From positions 496,001 through 560,000 of the forward strand of contig NZ_CP049143.1 of NCBI RefSeq assembly GCF_011044495.1: a DNA stretch of 64,000 nucleotides, given 5' to 3'. Positions 28,698 to 37,777 of this stretch are shown here, one piece after another; positions within the stretch are counted from its first letter, which is position 1, and every line of letters starts with the position of its first letter. Source of the DNA: Roseimicrobium sp. ORNL1 (GTDB lineage Bacteria > Verrucomicrobiota > Verrucomicrobiia > Verrucomicrobiales > Verrucomicrobiaceae). The position numbers and the translations under genes were made by a program. Below the pieces are notes generated by a model. The model was given only the letters and a program-made list of their open reading frames with translations. It ran no database searches and was not told where the DNA came from.

Positions 28698-29165
28698 TCA
28701 TGTCGTTCGCCGGTGATTCTTCCTGCCTTGGATCAACAGGTAGACCATGTACACCAGCACGATGACATTGACCACGAGGATAGTCACCTTGGGCCAGGTG
28801 ATGCCGTGGGCGAGTTCAGCGAGTTCGAGGGGGATGTAGATGCCGCTGCTGATGGCGGCGAACCACTCGGCCCAGCGGCGGGCCTTCCAGAGGCCGTAGG
28901 CTTCGATGAAACGCACGGTGGCATAGGCGGCAGCGCAACCAGCGAGGAACCAGATGCGGGAGTCATTCACGGTGCCGGCGGCCTGGATGAAGACCTTGGG
29001 AATCTCGTGCGCGGGATTGAGGTGGAAGCGGTGCACGAGGGACTCGGCGGCGGCATGCACATCGTGGTGGATGAGAGCCAGCAGGCCGAAGCCTGCCAGC
29101 AGGACGAGCGCTCCCTTGAGGGCTTCGATCGTAGCGATGACGCTGAGTCCTTTGGTAGGGGGCAT
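28698..29165 (-). CDS. DUF2127 family membrane protein
   Basis: 155 residues with four membrane helices. The family pattern is clear: LSVIATIEALKGALVLLAG, the His-rich ALIHHDVHAAAESLVHRFHL, VRFIEAYGLWKARRWAEW and the C-terminal VTILVVNVIVLVYMVYLL. DUF2127 proteins are inner-membrane proteins of unknown activity. It is the first gene of a unit of four with overlaps or gaps of a few bases. Confidence 0.85.
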   Translation of the reverse strand: MPPTKGLSVIATIEALKGALVLLAGFGLLALIHHDVHAAAESLVHRFHLNPAHEIPKVFIQAAGTVNDSRIWFLAGCAAAYATVRFIEAYGLWKARRWAEWFAAISSGIYIPLELAELAHGITWPKVTILVVNVIVLVYMVYLLIQGRKNHRRTT

Positions 29166-29349
29166 GGGCAGGTGTTCTTACTCCTCGGAGGCGACGAAAG
29201 TGGACGAACTGTTTGGGGAAATCCAGATGGAAGAATGTGAGGAAGCAGTCTGCGTAGTTACGCGGGGGATGGCCACTTGGGGTTGTGGAGCTTGAGGCAG
29301 ATGTTCGGTCAGGCTGGAAAGCCTAACGCCCACTGTCAGGCGAGGACGC

Positions 29350-29811
29350 CTAACCTCCTTGGGGTGATGGCGGCCAGTTCACGCCTTCCAGTTCCCTGGG
29401 CAGTTGCTTGGGGTCCTCGGGCCAGAAGCGTTTGATGTCGAACTTCTCGCCGGGGGCGAGTTCATTGTCCGGGGCACCGAGGATGAGCCAGAGGGTTTCG
29501 GTATCGGTGTCGTTGAAGACCTGGCGCATCATTTCGGGGCCGACATGAACGGCACCGTACTTGGGCACGGTGACAGTGTCTTCACCGATGCGGATGCGGC
29601 CGGTGCCTTCGAGGACAAAGTAGAACTCCTCCGCGCAGATGTGCTTGTGCCAGGTGTTGGCGCTTTTCGGCGGCAGACGCCAGAGGCGTGCCCCGAGGAG
29701 TTGGCTGCCCGTGCGTTCCAGGTAGTCCGCATTGGGAATGAGCATCTGGTTGGAGGGCCGCCACGAGAGGTCTTCCGGGGTGATGAGGTGGTAGCCGGTG
29801 ATGGGCGTCAT
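29350..29811 (-). CDS. Cupin-domain protein
   Basis: 153 residues from the ATG at 29811 (MTPITGYHLITPEDL); the longer frame to 30000 adds unlikely sequence. One cupin_2 barrel: motif 1 NTWHKHICAEEFYFVLEG has the H-x-H...E metal ligands and motif 2 YGAVHVGPEMMRQVFND has the second histidine region. LWRLPPKSANTWHKH is typical of small mononuclear cupins that bind sugars or act as isomerases or sensors. Substrate unknown. Confidence 0.85.
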   Translation of the reverse strand: MTPITGYHLITPEDLSWRPSNQMLIPNADYLERTGSQLLGARLWRLPPKSANTWHKHICAEEFYFVLEGTGRIRIGEDTVTVPKYGAVHVGPEMMRQVFNDTDTETLWLILGAPDNELAPGEKFDIKRFWPEDPKQLPRELEGVNWPPSPQGG

Positions 29812-29831
29812 GGCGCAGGAAAGATTTGGGG

Positions 29832-30116
29832 TCAACGAGCAGTCGTATTGGCGGCTATCACGCGTATGACGTTTCCGCGAACCTGCTGGAGTGAAGGGCT
29901 CAATGCGTTCCATGCGTCCTGCAGGTCTGGATGGGACGAGAGGGAGTTCATGATGTTCTCCGCGGCGCTCGCGGGGTTTTGCTGGATGAAGTGTTGCCAC
30001 ATTCGGATCAGCAGGCCTCGTTTTTCGTCAGAGAGTCGGTCCCAACAAGGGCCAATGACCACCGTGGATTGGAACATGCCTCCGATTACTCTCGCGGCAG
30101 ATTCGGTGGGGTGCAT
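29832..30116 (-). CDS. Small hypothetical protein
   Basis: 94 residues from the ATG at 30116 (MHPTESAARVIGGMFQSTVV). The sequence is mostly helical (DRLSDEKRGLLIRMWQHFIQ, PASAAENIMNSLSSHPDLQD) with no Cys motif, signal peptide or membrane helix. It is composed like a real small protein and stops 20 bases before the cupin start, so the two may be co-transcribed. No family recognised. Confidence 0.5.
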   Translation of the reverse strand: MHPTESAARVIGGMFQSTVVIGPCWDRLSDEKRGLLIRMWQHFIQQNPASAAENIMNSLSSHPDLQDAWNALSPSLQQVRGNVIRVIAANTTAR

Positions 30117-30210
30117 AGGAAACCAGTGACCAACGCACCGTAAACGGTGAAGCGGTTGTGGACAATGACGATGATGAGCGTCGCGTCTTGAGAAGACGCA
30201 AGGGGCTCGG

Positions 30211-30288
30211 CAAGGAGCGGCGGCTTTAGCCGCCATTGGGTTCGCGCTTCAGGCGCGAAAAGTCAGCGACTAAAGTCGCCGCTCCTTG
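30211..30288. repeat. REP-type palindromic repeat, family 1, copy A
   Basis: CAAGGAGCGGCG (30211-30222) pairs with CGCCGCTCCTTG (30277-30288). Inside are three smaller palindromes: GGCGGCTTTAGCCGCC, TCGCGCTTCAGGCGCGA and GCGACTAAAGTCGC. The result is a three-lobed, cloverleaf-like fold of 78 bases. Other copies are at 41483, 43970, 56389/56730 and 62665. Confidence 0.85.
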
Positions 30289-30322
30289 GGGTAGGCCATT
30301 CGTGGCGTGCCGCCGCTTGATG

Positions 30323-30649
30323 CTATTGTGAGGGCGGATCTTTTTGGATAAACGCAGCCCCCTTCTTGAATCGAGCGCCTCCTTCATCAACAAGCTCGCA
30401 GCCTTCCTTGAAATCCAAGATGCGGATCGATTGCATGAAGGACTCTCCCAGTTCCGGTTTTAGAAAGCGGTCGATGTAATAGTGCACATCCTCCTGCTTG
30501 AACCACGTTACGGCAACAAGCTTGGGAGGGGAGGTGTCTGCTCGGATGATGGCGAAGCGGCTAGGGGTGTTTCGCCCAAAGCCCGGCGGAATGGTGACAC
30601 CGTGTGCGTCGCAGTAAGCGGTGATGAGGCGACGATAGGTTGAGGGCAT
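30323..30649 (-). CDS. Small hypothetical protein
   Basis: 108 residues, start MPSTYRRLITAYCDAHGVTI. Mixed alpha/beta composition (SRFAIIRADTSPPKLVAVTW, VHYYIDRFLKPELGESFMQS, IRILDFKEGCELVDEGGARF). No signal peptide, membrane helix or known motif. Composition and codon use look genuine. It lies between two palindromic repeats, with no obvious operon partner. Confidence 0.6.
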   Translation of the reverse strand: MPSTYRRLITAYCDAHGVTIPPGFGRNTPSRFAIIRADTSPPKLVAVTWFKQEDVHYYIDRFLKPELGESFMQSIRILDFKEGCELVDEGGARFKKGAAFIQKDPPSQ

Positions 30650-30856
30650 GACTATGGCGGGCTGGTACTAGGTGAGAGGCTCATCCACTGCGCACATCAC
30701 GTCTCCGCGACCCCTTCAGGGTCGAGCATCTTTTTGGTGCATACCCAGGGTGTCAGTCGCTAAGGCTCCTTAACCCTGGGCTGGGCTCCTGCTGCCCTTC
30801 AGGCAGCGGCTTCAAGAAGAACATCCCTCGACGAGCGAAGTTGCTTGGAGGTAGCG

Positions 30857-30923
30857 GCCATCGCCACAACAGGCTGTGGACTCTTCAAAGCGGCAGCAGG
30901 CTGCCGCAGTCCAGGGCCTTCGG
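30857..30923. repeat. Family 2 repeat, half copy
   Basis: The reverse complement of this stretch matches the left half of the family 2 element at 47123-47302 (GGACTGCGGCAGCCTGCTGC then GCTTTGAAGAGTCC, TGGCGATGG) with few changes. The rest of the gap 30650-30940 has other short palindromes (CGACCCCTTCAGGGTCG near 30708-30724, and CCAGGGT/ACCCTGG arms) but no gene. Confidence 0.7.
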
Positions 30924-30940
30924 CTTCTGACAGGAACGTG

Positions 30941-32239
30941 TTACGGTAGCACCGGTGTCTTTGCGCCAATCGCATACAACGAGTCCTGCGTGCGCACGTA
31001 GATGCGGCCGTGGCCGATGGCGGGGGTGGCGTTGATGGGGCTGTCGAGCTTGTTGGCGGCGAGGATTTCGAATTTGTCGCCGGTTTTCACGACGACGACT
31101 TCACCGGTCTGGGAGCAGCAGAAGATTTTTCCATCGGCTGCCACGGGGCTGGCGAAGTACTTGGTGCTGCCGCCGCTGCCGCCGACCACGCGCTCGCTAT
31201 ACACTTCTTCACCGGAGGGCCACTTCAGGCAGGTGAGGATGCCGCCGTCTTTCAGCATGTAGAGACGGTCGCCGATGAGGAGGGGCGTGGGCACATAAGG
31301 GATGTTCTTGATGATGGAGCCGGCTTCCTCGGCTTTGCCGTTGCCGAGCTTCAGCAGGGCGCTTTCTTTGCCGCCATCGCCGGAGCCGAAGGCCGCGAAG
31401 AGCATGTTGTCCGCGAGGACGAAGGAACCGACGCTGCGCTGGCGCAGGCCGGGGTTGTGCTGCCAGTTGATCTTGCCGGTCTTGGTATCCAATCCCATCA
31501 CACCACTGGTCGTGTTGGCCACGATGAATTCCTTCTTGCCGCCGGGAACGTCGCGCACCACGGGGGTGCTGTAGGGATTGAGGGTGTGGGGCAGGTCAAT
31601 TTTCCACAAGGTCTTGCCAGTGGCGGTGTCGAGGCCCAGCAGGCTGGGCTTCCAGTCGACCTGCTCGGGAGTGGCGAGGCTCTTGCCGTTCTTCTCCAGG
31701 GAGAATTCGGAGCGCACGAGCATCACGCCATCCGCCACAATCGCGGAGCAGCCGGAGCCGTGCTCATGCACATAGGGGGAGAGATTGTCGCGGCGCCAGA
31801 GGAGCTTGCCGTTGTGATCCAGCGCGAGTGCGGCCACGGAGTCGCCGCTGGTCCAGTTGATGTAGATGCGGTCCGCATCGACGAACGGAGAGCTGGAGGC
31901 GAAGGAGTTGAACTTGTGCTGCTGGTGGCTCTGGAAGGTCTCTTCGTGCTTCCACAATTCCTTGCCATCCGCGGCGCTGAGGCAGACCACGGCGCGGTGG
32001 CCGCCATCGGTCTCCACGGTGGCGATGACCTTGTCCTGCCATAGCACGGGAGAGGACCAGCCTTTGCCGAGTTTCACGGACCAGGCGGTGTTTTCGTCGG
32101 TGAAGGTGGCGGGGAGATTCTTGGCATCACCCACCCCGTTGCCATTGGGGCCACGGAACCGGGACCATTCCTCCGCATGCAGCAGGGAAGTGGAGGCAAG
32201 AGCGAGCAGGGTGGTGGTGGTGAGCAGCGACCGGATCAT
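30941..32239 (-). CDS. Secreted PQQ-like beta-propeller protein
   Basis: 432 residues from the ATG at 32239 (MIRSLLTTTTLLALASTSLL HAEE, signal peptide). The mature protein starts WSRFRGPNGNG, the usual opening of outer-membrane-biogenesis-like PQQ propeller proteins abundant in Planctomycetes and Verrucomicrobia, followed by blade repeats with A-x-D-G-x-x-L-W (SAADGKELWKHE, DHNGKLLWRRD, DTATGKTLWKID, DTKTGKINWQHN). No dehydrogenase active site is evident, so it is probably a structural or binding propeller in the periplasm. The upstream extension to 32356 is not needed. Confidence 0.9.
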   Translation of the reverse strand: MIRSLLTTTTLLALASTSLLHAEEWSRFRGPNGNGVGDAKNLPATFTDENTAWSVKLGKGWSSPVLWQDKVIATVETDGGHRAVVCLSAADGKELWKHEETFQSHQQHKFNSFASSSPFVDADRIYINWTSGDSVAALALDHNGKLLWRRDNLSPYVHEHGSGCSAIVADGVMLVRSEFSLEKNGKSLATPEQVDWKPSLLGLDTATGKTLWKIDLPHTLNPYSTPVVRDVPGGKKEFIVANTTSGVMGLDTKTGKINWQHNPGLRQRSVGSFVLADNMLFAAFGSGDGGKESALLKLGNGKAEEAGSIIKNIPYVPTPLLIGDRLYMLKDGGILTCLKWPSGEEVYSERVVGGSGGSTKYFASPVAADGKIFCCSQTGEVVVVKTGDKFEILAANKLDSPINATPAIGHGRIYVRTQDSLYAIGAKTPVLP

Positions 32240-32352
32240 AGCAGGGTTTGGGTAACGCGTGTGTGACGCGGGTCTTTTCGGAGAGTGCGACTTTGAACGA
32301 GAAAGAAACAAATGTGCAGGCTGCGCGCTCGGCGCGGCCTCTTCGGATGAGC

Positions 32353-33954
32353 TCAACCTTCGGTGGGCGGCGGAGTGGGTTTCTTCTCGTCCTTGGGCGG
32401 CGTGGCAGTGGGGGAAGGCGCAGAGCTGGGAGCAGGTGCCGGCGTCGGCGCCGCAGCGGGCGCAGGACTGGAAAGACCGGGCGTGGGCGCCGGTGTGGCG
32501 GCGGGTGGCGGAATCTTGTCGGGTACTGTCACGGGCTTGGGTTTGGGGGCAGGAGCGGCCTTCGGGGTGGCAGGCTTGGGCTCGCCCGGCTTCCCGGGAG
32601 CAGGTGGAGTGGGGGTGGTGGTTGCCGCAGCGGCGGGTGCTGCGCCTTTCTCAAACTGCTGGTACACGAGCACGCCCTTCAGCACGTCCGTGGCACGCTC
32701 AAGCTGGCGGTCGCCGAGCTTTGCCAGGTCCAGTCCGCGAGCCTCACCGCTGGAGGTATCGGCGCGCCACTGCATGATCTTGCCCTCCTCTTCGCTGGTG
32801 AGGGAGGAGACGATGTTCGGCTCCACGCCGTTCTCGTGAATGGTGCGGTGCGCGGGGGTGTAGTACTTCGCGGTGGTGAGGCGCATGGCGGCGCCGTTCT
32901 TCATGGGCAGGATGGTCTGCACGGAGCCCTTGCCGAAGCTGGTGGTGCCCACGATGATGGCGCGCTTCAGGTCCTGCAGGGCGCCGGCCACGAGTTCGGA
33001 GCCGCTCGCGCTGCCCTGATTGATGAGGATGGCCATGGGATACTTGCGCAGCGCCTTGCCCTCGCGCGGTGGCGTGCGGTAGGGCGGGGGATTCTGCGAG
33101 GCCACACGGCCCTCCGTGGTGACCACGACGGTGTTGGGCGGGAGGAACTCACCACACACACCCACAGCAGAATCGATGAGGCCGCCGGGGTTGTTGCGCA
33201 GGTCGAGGATGAAAGCCTGCATGCCCTCCTTCTCCAGTTTGTCCAGCTCGTTGCTGAGGTCCTTGGGTGTGTTCTGAGTGAACTCGGTGATGCGTGCGTA
33301 GCCAATCTTCCAAGGCGAGGCAAGGCGGTCATGCAGCAGCATGGCATCCCGCACGGAGCTCTCATGCAGCGCCTGGCGCACGAGGTTGAAATCGAGGAAC
33401 TGCTTCGTGCCCGGGCGGCGCACGGTGATGCGGATGGCTTCGCCGGCTTTTCCCTTCAGGTGCTGCACGGCCTCCATGGTGCTCATGCTGTCCGTAAGCA
33501 CTTCGCCGATGCGGATGATCTGGTCATTGGGCTGCACACCGGCTTTCGCGGCAGGACCATTCTCCTGCACGGTGATGATGGTCAGGGTGCCTTCCCGCAG
33601 GGCGATGGTGATGCCCACGCCCTCCGAGGTGTCGCGCTGCTCCTGCTGCATCTCCTCAAAGAGGGAGCGCCCCATGTATTCGCAGTGCGGGTCCAGCTTG
33701 CGCAGCATGCCCTCCAGCGCGCCTTCCACCAGCTTCTCGTAGCTCACTTCCTTCTCGTTCACGTAGTTCTGCCGGATGATTTCCATGGCGCGCGTGAGCA
33801 GCTCCAGCTGGGCATAGGCCGGGTCGTCAGCGGGTTTGGCGGCGGCGGCAGGCGGCGGCTCCTGCGCAGTGAGGGGAGCAGGCAGCAGGCCCACGGAAGC
33901 GAGGCCGGAAGAAAACGTGAGCAGAAAAGCGAGCCGCAACGGGGCAGGGGTCAT
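32353..33954 (-). CDS. S41-family carboxy-terminal processing protease
   Basis: 533 residues from the ATG at 33954, which begins a signal peptide (LRLAFLLTFSSGLASVGLLP). Order: helical N-terminus (YVNEKEVSYEKLVEGALEGM), PDZ domain (GVGITIALREGTLTIITVQE, AAKAGVQPNDQIIRIG), then the S41 core with Ser in NQGSASGSELVAGAL and Lys in GTTSFGKGSVQT, the CtpA-type Ser/Lys dyad. A Pro/Ala-rich tail of ~90 residues follows. It would cleave periplasmic proteins at their C-termini. Catalytic residues intact. Confidence 0.93.
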   Translation of the reverse strand: MTPAPLRLAFLLTFSSGLASVGLLPAPLTAQEPPPAAAAKPADDPAYAQLELLTRAMEIIRQNYVNEKEVSYEKLVEGALEGMLRKLDPHCEYMGRSLFEEMQQEQRDTSEGVGITIALREGTLTIITVQENGPAAKAGVQPNDQIIRIGEVLTDSMSTMEAVQHLKGKAGEAIRITVRRPGTKQFLDFNLVRQALHESSVRDAMLLHDRLASPWKIGYARITEFTQNTPKDLSNELDKLEKEGMQAFILDLRNNPGGLIDSAVGVCGEFLPPNTVVVTTEGRVASQNPPPYRTPPREGKALRKYPMAILINQGSASGSELVAGALQDLKRAIIVGTTSFGKGSVQTILPMKNGAAMRLTTAKYYTPAHRTIHENGVEPNIVSSLTSEEEGKIMQWRADTSSGEARGLDLAKLGDRQLERATDVLKGVLVYQQFEKGAAPAAAATTTPTPPAPGKPGEPKPATPKAAPAPKPKPVTVPDKIPPPAATPAPTPGLSSPAPAAAPTPAPAPSSAPSPTATPPKDEKKPTPPPTEG

Positions 33955-33966
33955 GCGGAAAGTATG

Positions 33967-33998
33967 GCGGGACCGCGCGCCGGTGGCACCTGAAAAGT
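33967..33998. repeat. 32-bp direct repeat, copy 1
   Basis: GCGGGACCGCGCGC followed by GGTGGCACCTGAAAAGT, found again in the same orientation at 35955-35986 with a single mismatch. It sits just upstream of the S41 protease start on one side of the first paralogous secreted gene, while copy 2 sits on its other side. Confidence 0.75.
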
Positions 33999-34054
33999 GC
34001 AACGACGAGAGGCACCTTTCTCATTCGGGCAGGTGCGACAACGAATCCAGCCTC

Positions 34055-35779
34055 TCAGCGCCGCGAGGCTTTCAAGTACTCAGCGCGCTGGTCGAGGACT
34101 TCTTGCGCCTTCGCGGCTACGACGGCTGTGACATCCAAGGTGTTCCGTAGCGTGCCGCGATGTTTGGTCAGGTCACGCAGGAGGTCGTCATCCTCCGCAT
34201 TGCTGAACCTGTCCAGAAACTGGACAGCGAGGGTGAGAAGCTCTGCCTGTTGCGGGTCCAGGGGGAAATCCGCCCCTGCAGCCATCCCTCGTTTTGCCTC
34301 CTTGATGAGAAACTCGCGCAAAGGAAGGCGGGCTGCGTCTCCCGCAAAAAACGCTCCCCGCGGCAATGCGGCGACAGATTCCAGGGGCTGGGTGCTGAAG
34401 CAATGGGTCCAGTACCGCTCCTCTTCACTCGGAAATTGCAGAGCAACGGGAACAAATCTGATACTCTCCTTTTCCCGCTCCAGGGCGACAAGCACGGATA
34501 TCTGGGCTTGGGGCGGGAGATCCTGCGCGAGTTGCAAGAGCTGTAGTTTCTGGCCACGTCTGAGCAATGCCTGAGCGCCGGGAATCTGAAGTTCCTTGTG
34601 CGGTGACTTGACCCACGCGAGCACCGTGGTGTCCGACACCAATGGTTCCACCACTCCGCCGGAAGCGAGGATGTTCAGGAGGACCTTTCTCATCGCCGGT
34701 GCGGTCTCCGGTTGCCCCAGCAACTGCTCCGCCCTCGTCAGCACGGGCTGCCATCTCTTGAGATCATCCGGCAGCTCTCCTGGGACTTGCGTGGGAGAAA
34801 TGGCGGTGGCGGTATCCATGAGAATGTTCCACGCCAGGGTCTCTGGAATGTCGCGGATTCCCGGGTGAGCATCCGGGGCATTCAGAACGCGCTGGATGCA
34901 CAGTTCAGTGATGGGCACTGAAGGGTCTGAGGACCACGGGTGGGACAGCACCTTGTCAATGCTCTGGAGAGCTGCCTCTGTCTCCGCGGTCGCTGGCTGA
35001 ACAGCGGAAACGGCACGTCGGAAATCCCTCACCTCCTCGAGGAGTACTGCGTTGCGCTCAAACAGCGGCAGGATGCGGAGCACCGGCATGCACTCGTTCA
35101 AGGCCGAGGGACTTCTGTCTCCGCGTGAATAAGTCCAGAAGGTGCCGATGATGGTATGGGGAATCTTTAGCATGGTGAGGATGTCCCTTTCCACCACTTC
35201 GATGTCGTCGGGTGAGACCAGGCCTTCCCCAGTGTTGGAAGTGAGCTTCAGGCCTCGATAGATGGAATAGCGCACTGCGTGCTGCTGGCCCTTCGCCGCC
35301 CGGTATCCACGCAGCGCGAAGAACTGGTTCGCCGGCAACTGAACCGTGACGTAACTGTTTCCGCACCAGCTGTGGATGTGAGACTGCGCCCGAGTCCACG
35401 CACCGTTCTCCTTTTTGAACTCCAGCTTGATGCGCAAGTCGCCTTCCTGCGCTTCGAGTTCGAGGTCCTTACCGGTGCGGTTCACGAGGTAGAGGGGCGC
35501 CGACGTCTGGTCTGCAGAGGCGTAGTCCGCCCAGAGCGTCAGCTTGCCTTCCGCAGCCTGCACCTGTGTGGGCAGTGCTGAAATGGGGAGTGGATCACCT
35601 GCCATGGAAAAAAATTTTGCAGACGGGTTTTCGAAGATCGGTTTTGGCTCCGCTGGCTCGGCGGAGACGAAAAAGCAGAGTGCCAGGGTGGTTGCTGTTG
35701 CCAGACTCAAGAATGATCCTTTGCGATCGGATGTACGAAATGTTGTCATGGGCTTGAGGATGCTCATCGTTTTCAGCAT
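34055..35779 (-). CDS. Secreted protein, unknown family, paralogue A
   Basis: 574 residues if started at the ATG at 35779; ATGs at 35766 and 35750 are alternatives. A hydrophobic signal-type stretch (SFLSLATATTLALCFFVSA) lies about 25 residues in. The N-terminal third is beta-rich with KLTLWADYASADQTSAPLYL, VNRTGKDLELEAQEGDLRIK and SWCGNSYVTVQLPA, then SNTGEGLVSPDDIE; the rest is helical and HEAT-like. It shares these blocks and overall length with the next gene (36044-37777). No known domain recognised; probably periplasmic. Confidence 0.75.
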   Translation of the reverse strand: MLKTMSILKPMTTFRTSDRKGSFLSLATATTLALCFFVSAEPAEPKPIFENPSAKFFSMAGDPLPISALPTQVQAAEGKLTLWADYASADQTSAPLYLVNRTGKDLELEAQEGDLRIKLEFKKENGAWTRAQSHIHSWCGNSYVTVQLPANQFFALRGYRAAKGQQHAVRYSIYRGLKLTSNTGEGLVSPDDIEVVERDILTMLKIPHTIIGTFWTYSRGDRSPSALNECMPVLRILPLFERNAVLLEEVRDFRRAVSAVQPATAETEAALQSIDKVLSHPWSSDPSVPITELCIQRVLNAPDAHPGIRDIPETLAWNILMDTATAISPTQVPGELPDDLKRWQPVLTRAEQLLGQPETAPAMRKVLLNILASGGVVEPLVSDTTVLAWVKSPHKELQIPGAQALLRRGQKLQLLQLAQDLPPQAQISVLVALEREKESIRFVPVALQFPSEEERYWTHCFSTQPLESVAALPRGAFFAGDAARLPLREFLIKEAKRGMAAGADFPLDPQQAELLTLAVQFLDRFSNAEDDDLLRDLTKHRGTLRNTLDVTAVVAAKAQEVLDQRAEYLKASRR

Positions 35780-35954
35780 CACGAGTCTGCCAGCTATTCC
35801 TTGGGATGAGGATTGCAACTCGCGTAGCCCCTGCACATTTTTACAATGCCGTTTACAATACATACGAGGTCGTTTTGCTGGTCGCGCGTTTGGAATGGTT
35901 TGTAACCGTAGGGATGCTTTGCTGAGGAGGTGTCATCCGCCGGCGGAGAGTACA

Positions 35955-35986
35955 GCGGGACCGCGCGCGGGTGGCACCTGAAAAGT
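35955..35986. repeat. 32-bp direct repeat, copy 2
   Basis: Second copy of the repeat at 33967-33998, 31 of 32 bases identical and in the same orientation. It lies between the two paralogous secreted-protein genes. The pair flanks paralogue A, as would be seen if that segment had been duplicated or inserted, but no target duplication is evident. Confidence 0.7.
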
Positions 35987-36043
35987 AGGGTGGAGACAAA
36001 CGTGGAGTGCATTCCATCCAGAGCTGGCTGGATGCAGGATGCG

Positions 36044-37777
36044 TCAGCGCCCTGCCTGCTGCGTGACTTCGGTGCGCCGCTTCAAGATATGGGTCGCTGT
36101 CTGCGCGACGATGGAAACGTCCTGGTCAAACCCTCCGCCTGTCATCAAGTTGACGCGCTCGGAGACAAGGCCGCGATGCTTCGTCAATTTCTGGAAGAGG
36201 GCATTGTCTTCCACCTGCTGGAATTCATCCAGGACTTGCAGGGCACGCCGAAGCGTTTGTGCTCGTTTCTTGTCGAGGTGAAAGTCCTTCGGTGCTGAGG
36301 CGCCAGTCTTTGCTTCCTGTACGAGGAGTTCTTTCAGAGGCAGGCGAACGGCGTCTCCCATGAGGAAGACGCGATCGTTGTAACTCGCCTGAAGGAGGAA
36401 ATCCCAAGGTTGGGTCTCGAAACAGTGGGCCCAGAATTGTCTTTCCGCCTCCGAGATTGGAACAGTTTCCGTGCCTTTATGGCCTATGGCCCGGATAGTG
36501 CCGGTAGCTCCCAGAACCCTCAAAACGTCGAGCTGCGCCTGGGGGCTGAGGCCTCGGGCGATGTAGAGCAATAGCGCGTGCTGCTCCCGTCTTGCCAGGG
36601 CTTGGACACCGAGTTTTTGCAGTTCCTGATGCGGGGACTGCAACCAGGCAATGACGGTGGCGTCTCCGACCAGCGGGTCCACCACACCGGGCGAGCCCAG
36701 GATAAGCGAAGCGGCATGGGCGATGGGTTTGGGAGTGGAGGCATCTTCCAGCGCTCGCTGCGCTTGAGCGAGTAGGGGTCTCCACTGGCTCAGGTCGCTT
36801 TGCTCCAACCCTGCATGGGGCGAAGGCAGTGCCCGAGCCTCGATGGAGAGGACTCGCCAGGCCGCGTACTCGGAAATGGTGTTGCTGCCTCCGGTGGTGT
36901 TTGCAGGGTCGTAGAGTCGCTGAAAGCAGAGCTGTGCGAGTGGTGGGGATGCAGGAGAGCCCGAGGGCCACTGGTGGGCCTGTACCTTGTCGATTTCCTG
37001 AAGGACAGCCTGCGTGTCGGGTGTGGCAGGCACAGCAGCAAGGGTCTCTCTCGCGCGCGCGACCACAGCGAGGAGGCGCTCATCTCGCGCCATCAGCGGC
37101 AGCAGATGGAGAGTATCGAGAAACAGCGAGTAGTTCGTCCTCACCTCGGGAGGTGCGTGAGGAGCATAGGTCCAGACTGGCTTGTAGATGGGAAAAAACA
37201 CGGAGTTGGGCACGGCCCATGTGCGCTCTGCCATGGAGTCCTCCCTGGCGGCCCTGAGGTCGTCTGGAGAGATGAGTCCCTCGCCGGTGTTTGAGATGAT
37301 GTTTCGCCTGCCATAGCAGGCGTACCTCACCGGTCGTTTCGTGCCGTTTGGCGAGCGATACCCCCGGAACTCAAAGTAATGGCCCGCCGGAAGTGCCACG
37401 GGGAAGTAGCTGTTGCCGCACCAGCTAAAAAGGGCGCCCTGTGCTCGTGTCCAGGTCCCGTCCTCCTTTGTGGTTTCCAGTTTGATGTAGAGGTCGTTGT
37501 CCTGCGAATCGAGTACGAGATCTTCTCCGGAGCGATTGACCAGGTAGAGGGGCACTGCGTCCGTGCTGGTGTTCTGATAGTCGGCCCACAGGGTTACTTT
37601 TCCATCCGCAGCCTGTATGCGTGGCGGAAGGAGAGCAAGGGGGCGGGCCTCACCCACGGCGGATTGGAATTGGGCGGAGGAGTTCTCTCGCACAAAGTCT
37701 GGAGTCTGTGCTCGAGTCGCCTGGGCGCAGTAGAAGAACGCCAGCGTGAGTGCGGACCAGGGAAGGACTCGTCTCAT
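36044..37777 (-). CDS. Secreted protein, unknown family, paralogue B
   Basis: 577 residues from the ATG at 37777 (MRRVLPWSALTLAFFYCAQA, signal peptide); a TTG at 37789 is an alternative. Shares with paralogue A the blocks KVTLWADYQNTSTDAVPLYL, VNRSGEDLVLDSQDNDLYIK, TWTRAQGALFSWCGNSYFPV, FRGYRSPNGTKRPVRYACY and SNTGEGLISPDDLR, in the same order, and a helical C-terminal half with HQELQKLGVQALARREQHAL. Possibly a beta-sandwich plus HEAT-type repeats. No enzyme motif seen. LysR-type regulator gene lies upstream on the same strand. Confidence 0.75.
   Translation of the reverse strand: MRRVLPWSALTLAFFYCAQATRAQTPDFVRENSSAQFQSAVGEARPLALLPPRIQAADGKVTLWADYQNTSTDAVPLYLVNRSGEDLVLDSQDNDLYIKLETTKEDGTWTRAQGALFSWCGNSYFPVALPAGHYFEFRGYRSPNGTKRPVRYACYGRRNIISNTGEGLISPDDLRAAREDSMAERTWAVPNSVFFPIYKPVWTYAPHAPPEVRTNYSLFLDTLHLLPLMARDERLLAVVARARETLAAVPATPDTQAVLQEIDKVQAHQWPSGSPASPPLAQLCFQRLYDPANTTGGSNTISEYAAWRVLSIEARALPSPHAGLEQSDLSQWRPLLAQAQRALEDASTPKPIAHAASLILGSPGVVDPLVGDATVIAWLQSPHQELQKLGVQALARREQHALLLYIARGLSPQAQLDVLRVLGATGTIRAIGHKGTETVPISEAERQFWAHCFETQPWDFLLQASYNDRVFLMGDAVRLPLKELLVQEAKTGASAPKDFHLDKKRAQTLRRALQVLDEFQQVEDNALFQKLTKHRGLVSERVNLMTGGGFDQDVSIVAQTATHILKRRTEVTQQAGR

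Noticed and set aside
30211-30288. Possible tRNA or riboswitch because of the cloverleaf-like fold
   Set aside because: Several copies occur in unrelated intergenic positions, so it is a dispersed repeat, and no anticodon or T-loop is present.
32248-33993. 581-residue Gly/His-rich frame opposite the S41 protease
   Set aside because: Antisense shadow of a high-GC gene; no motifs and repetitive composition.
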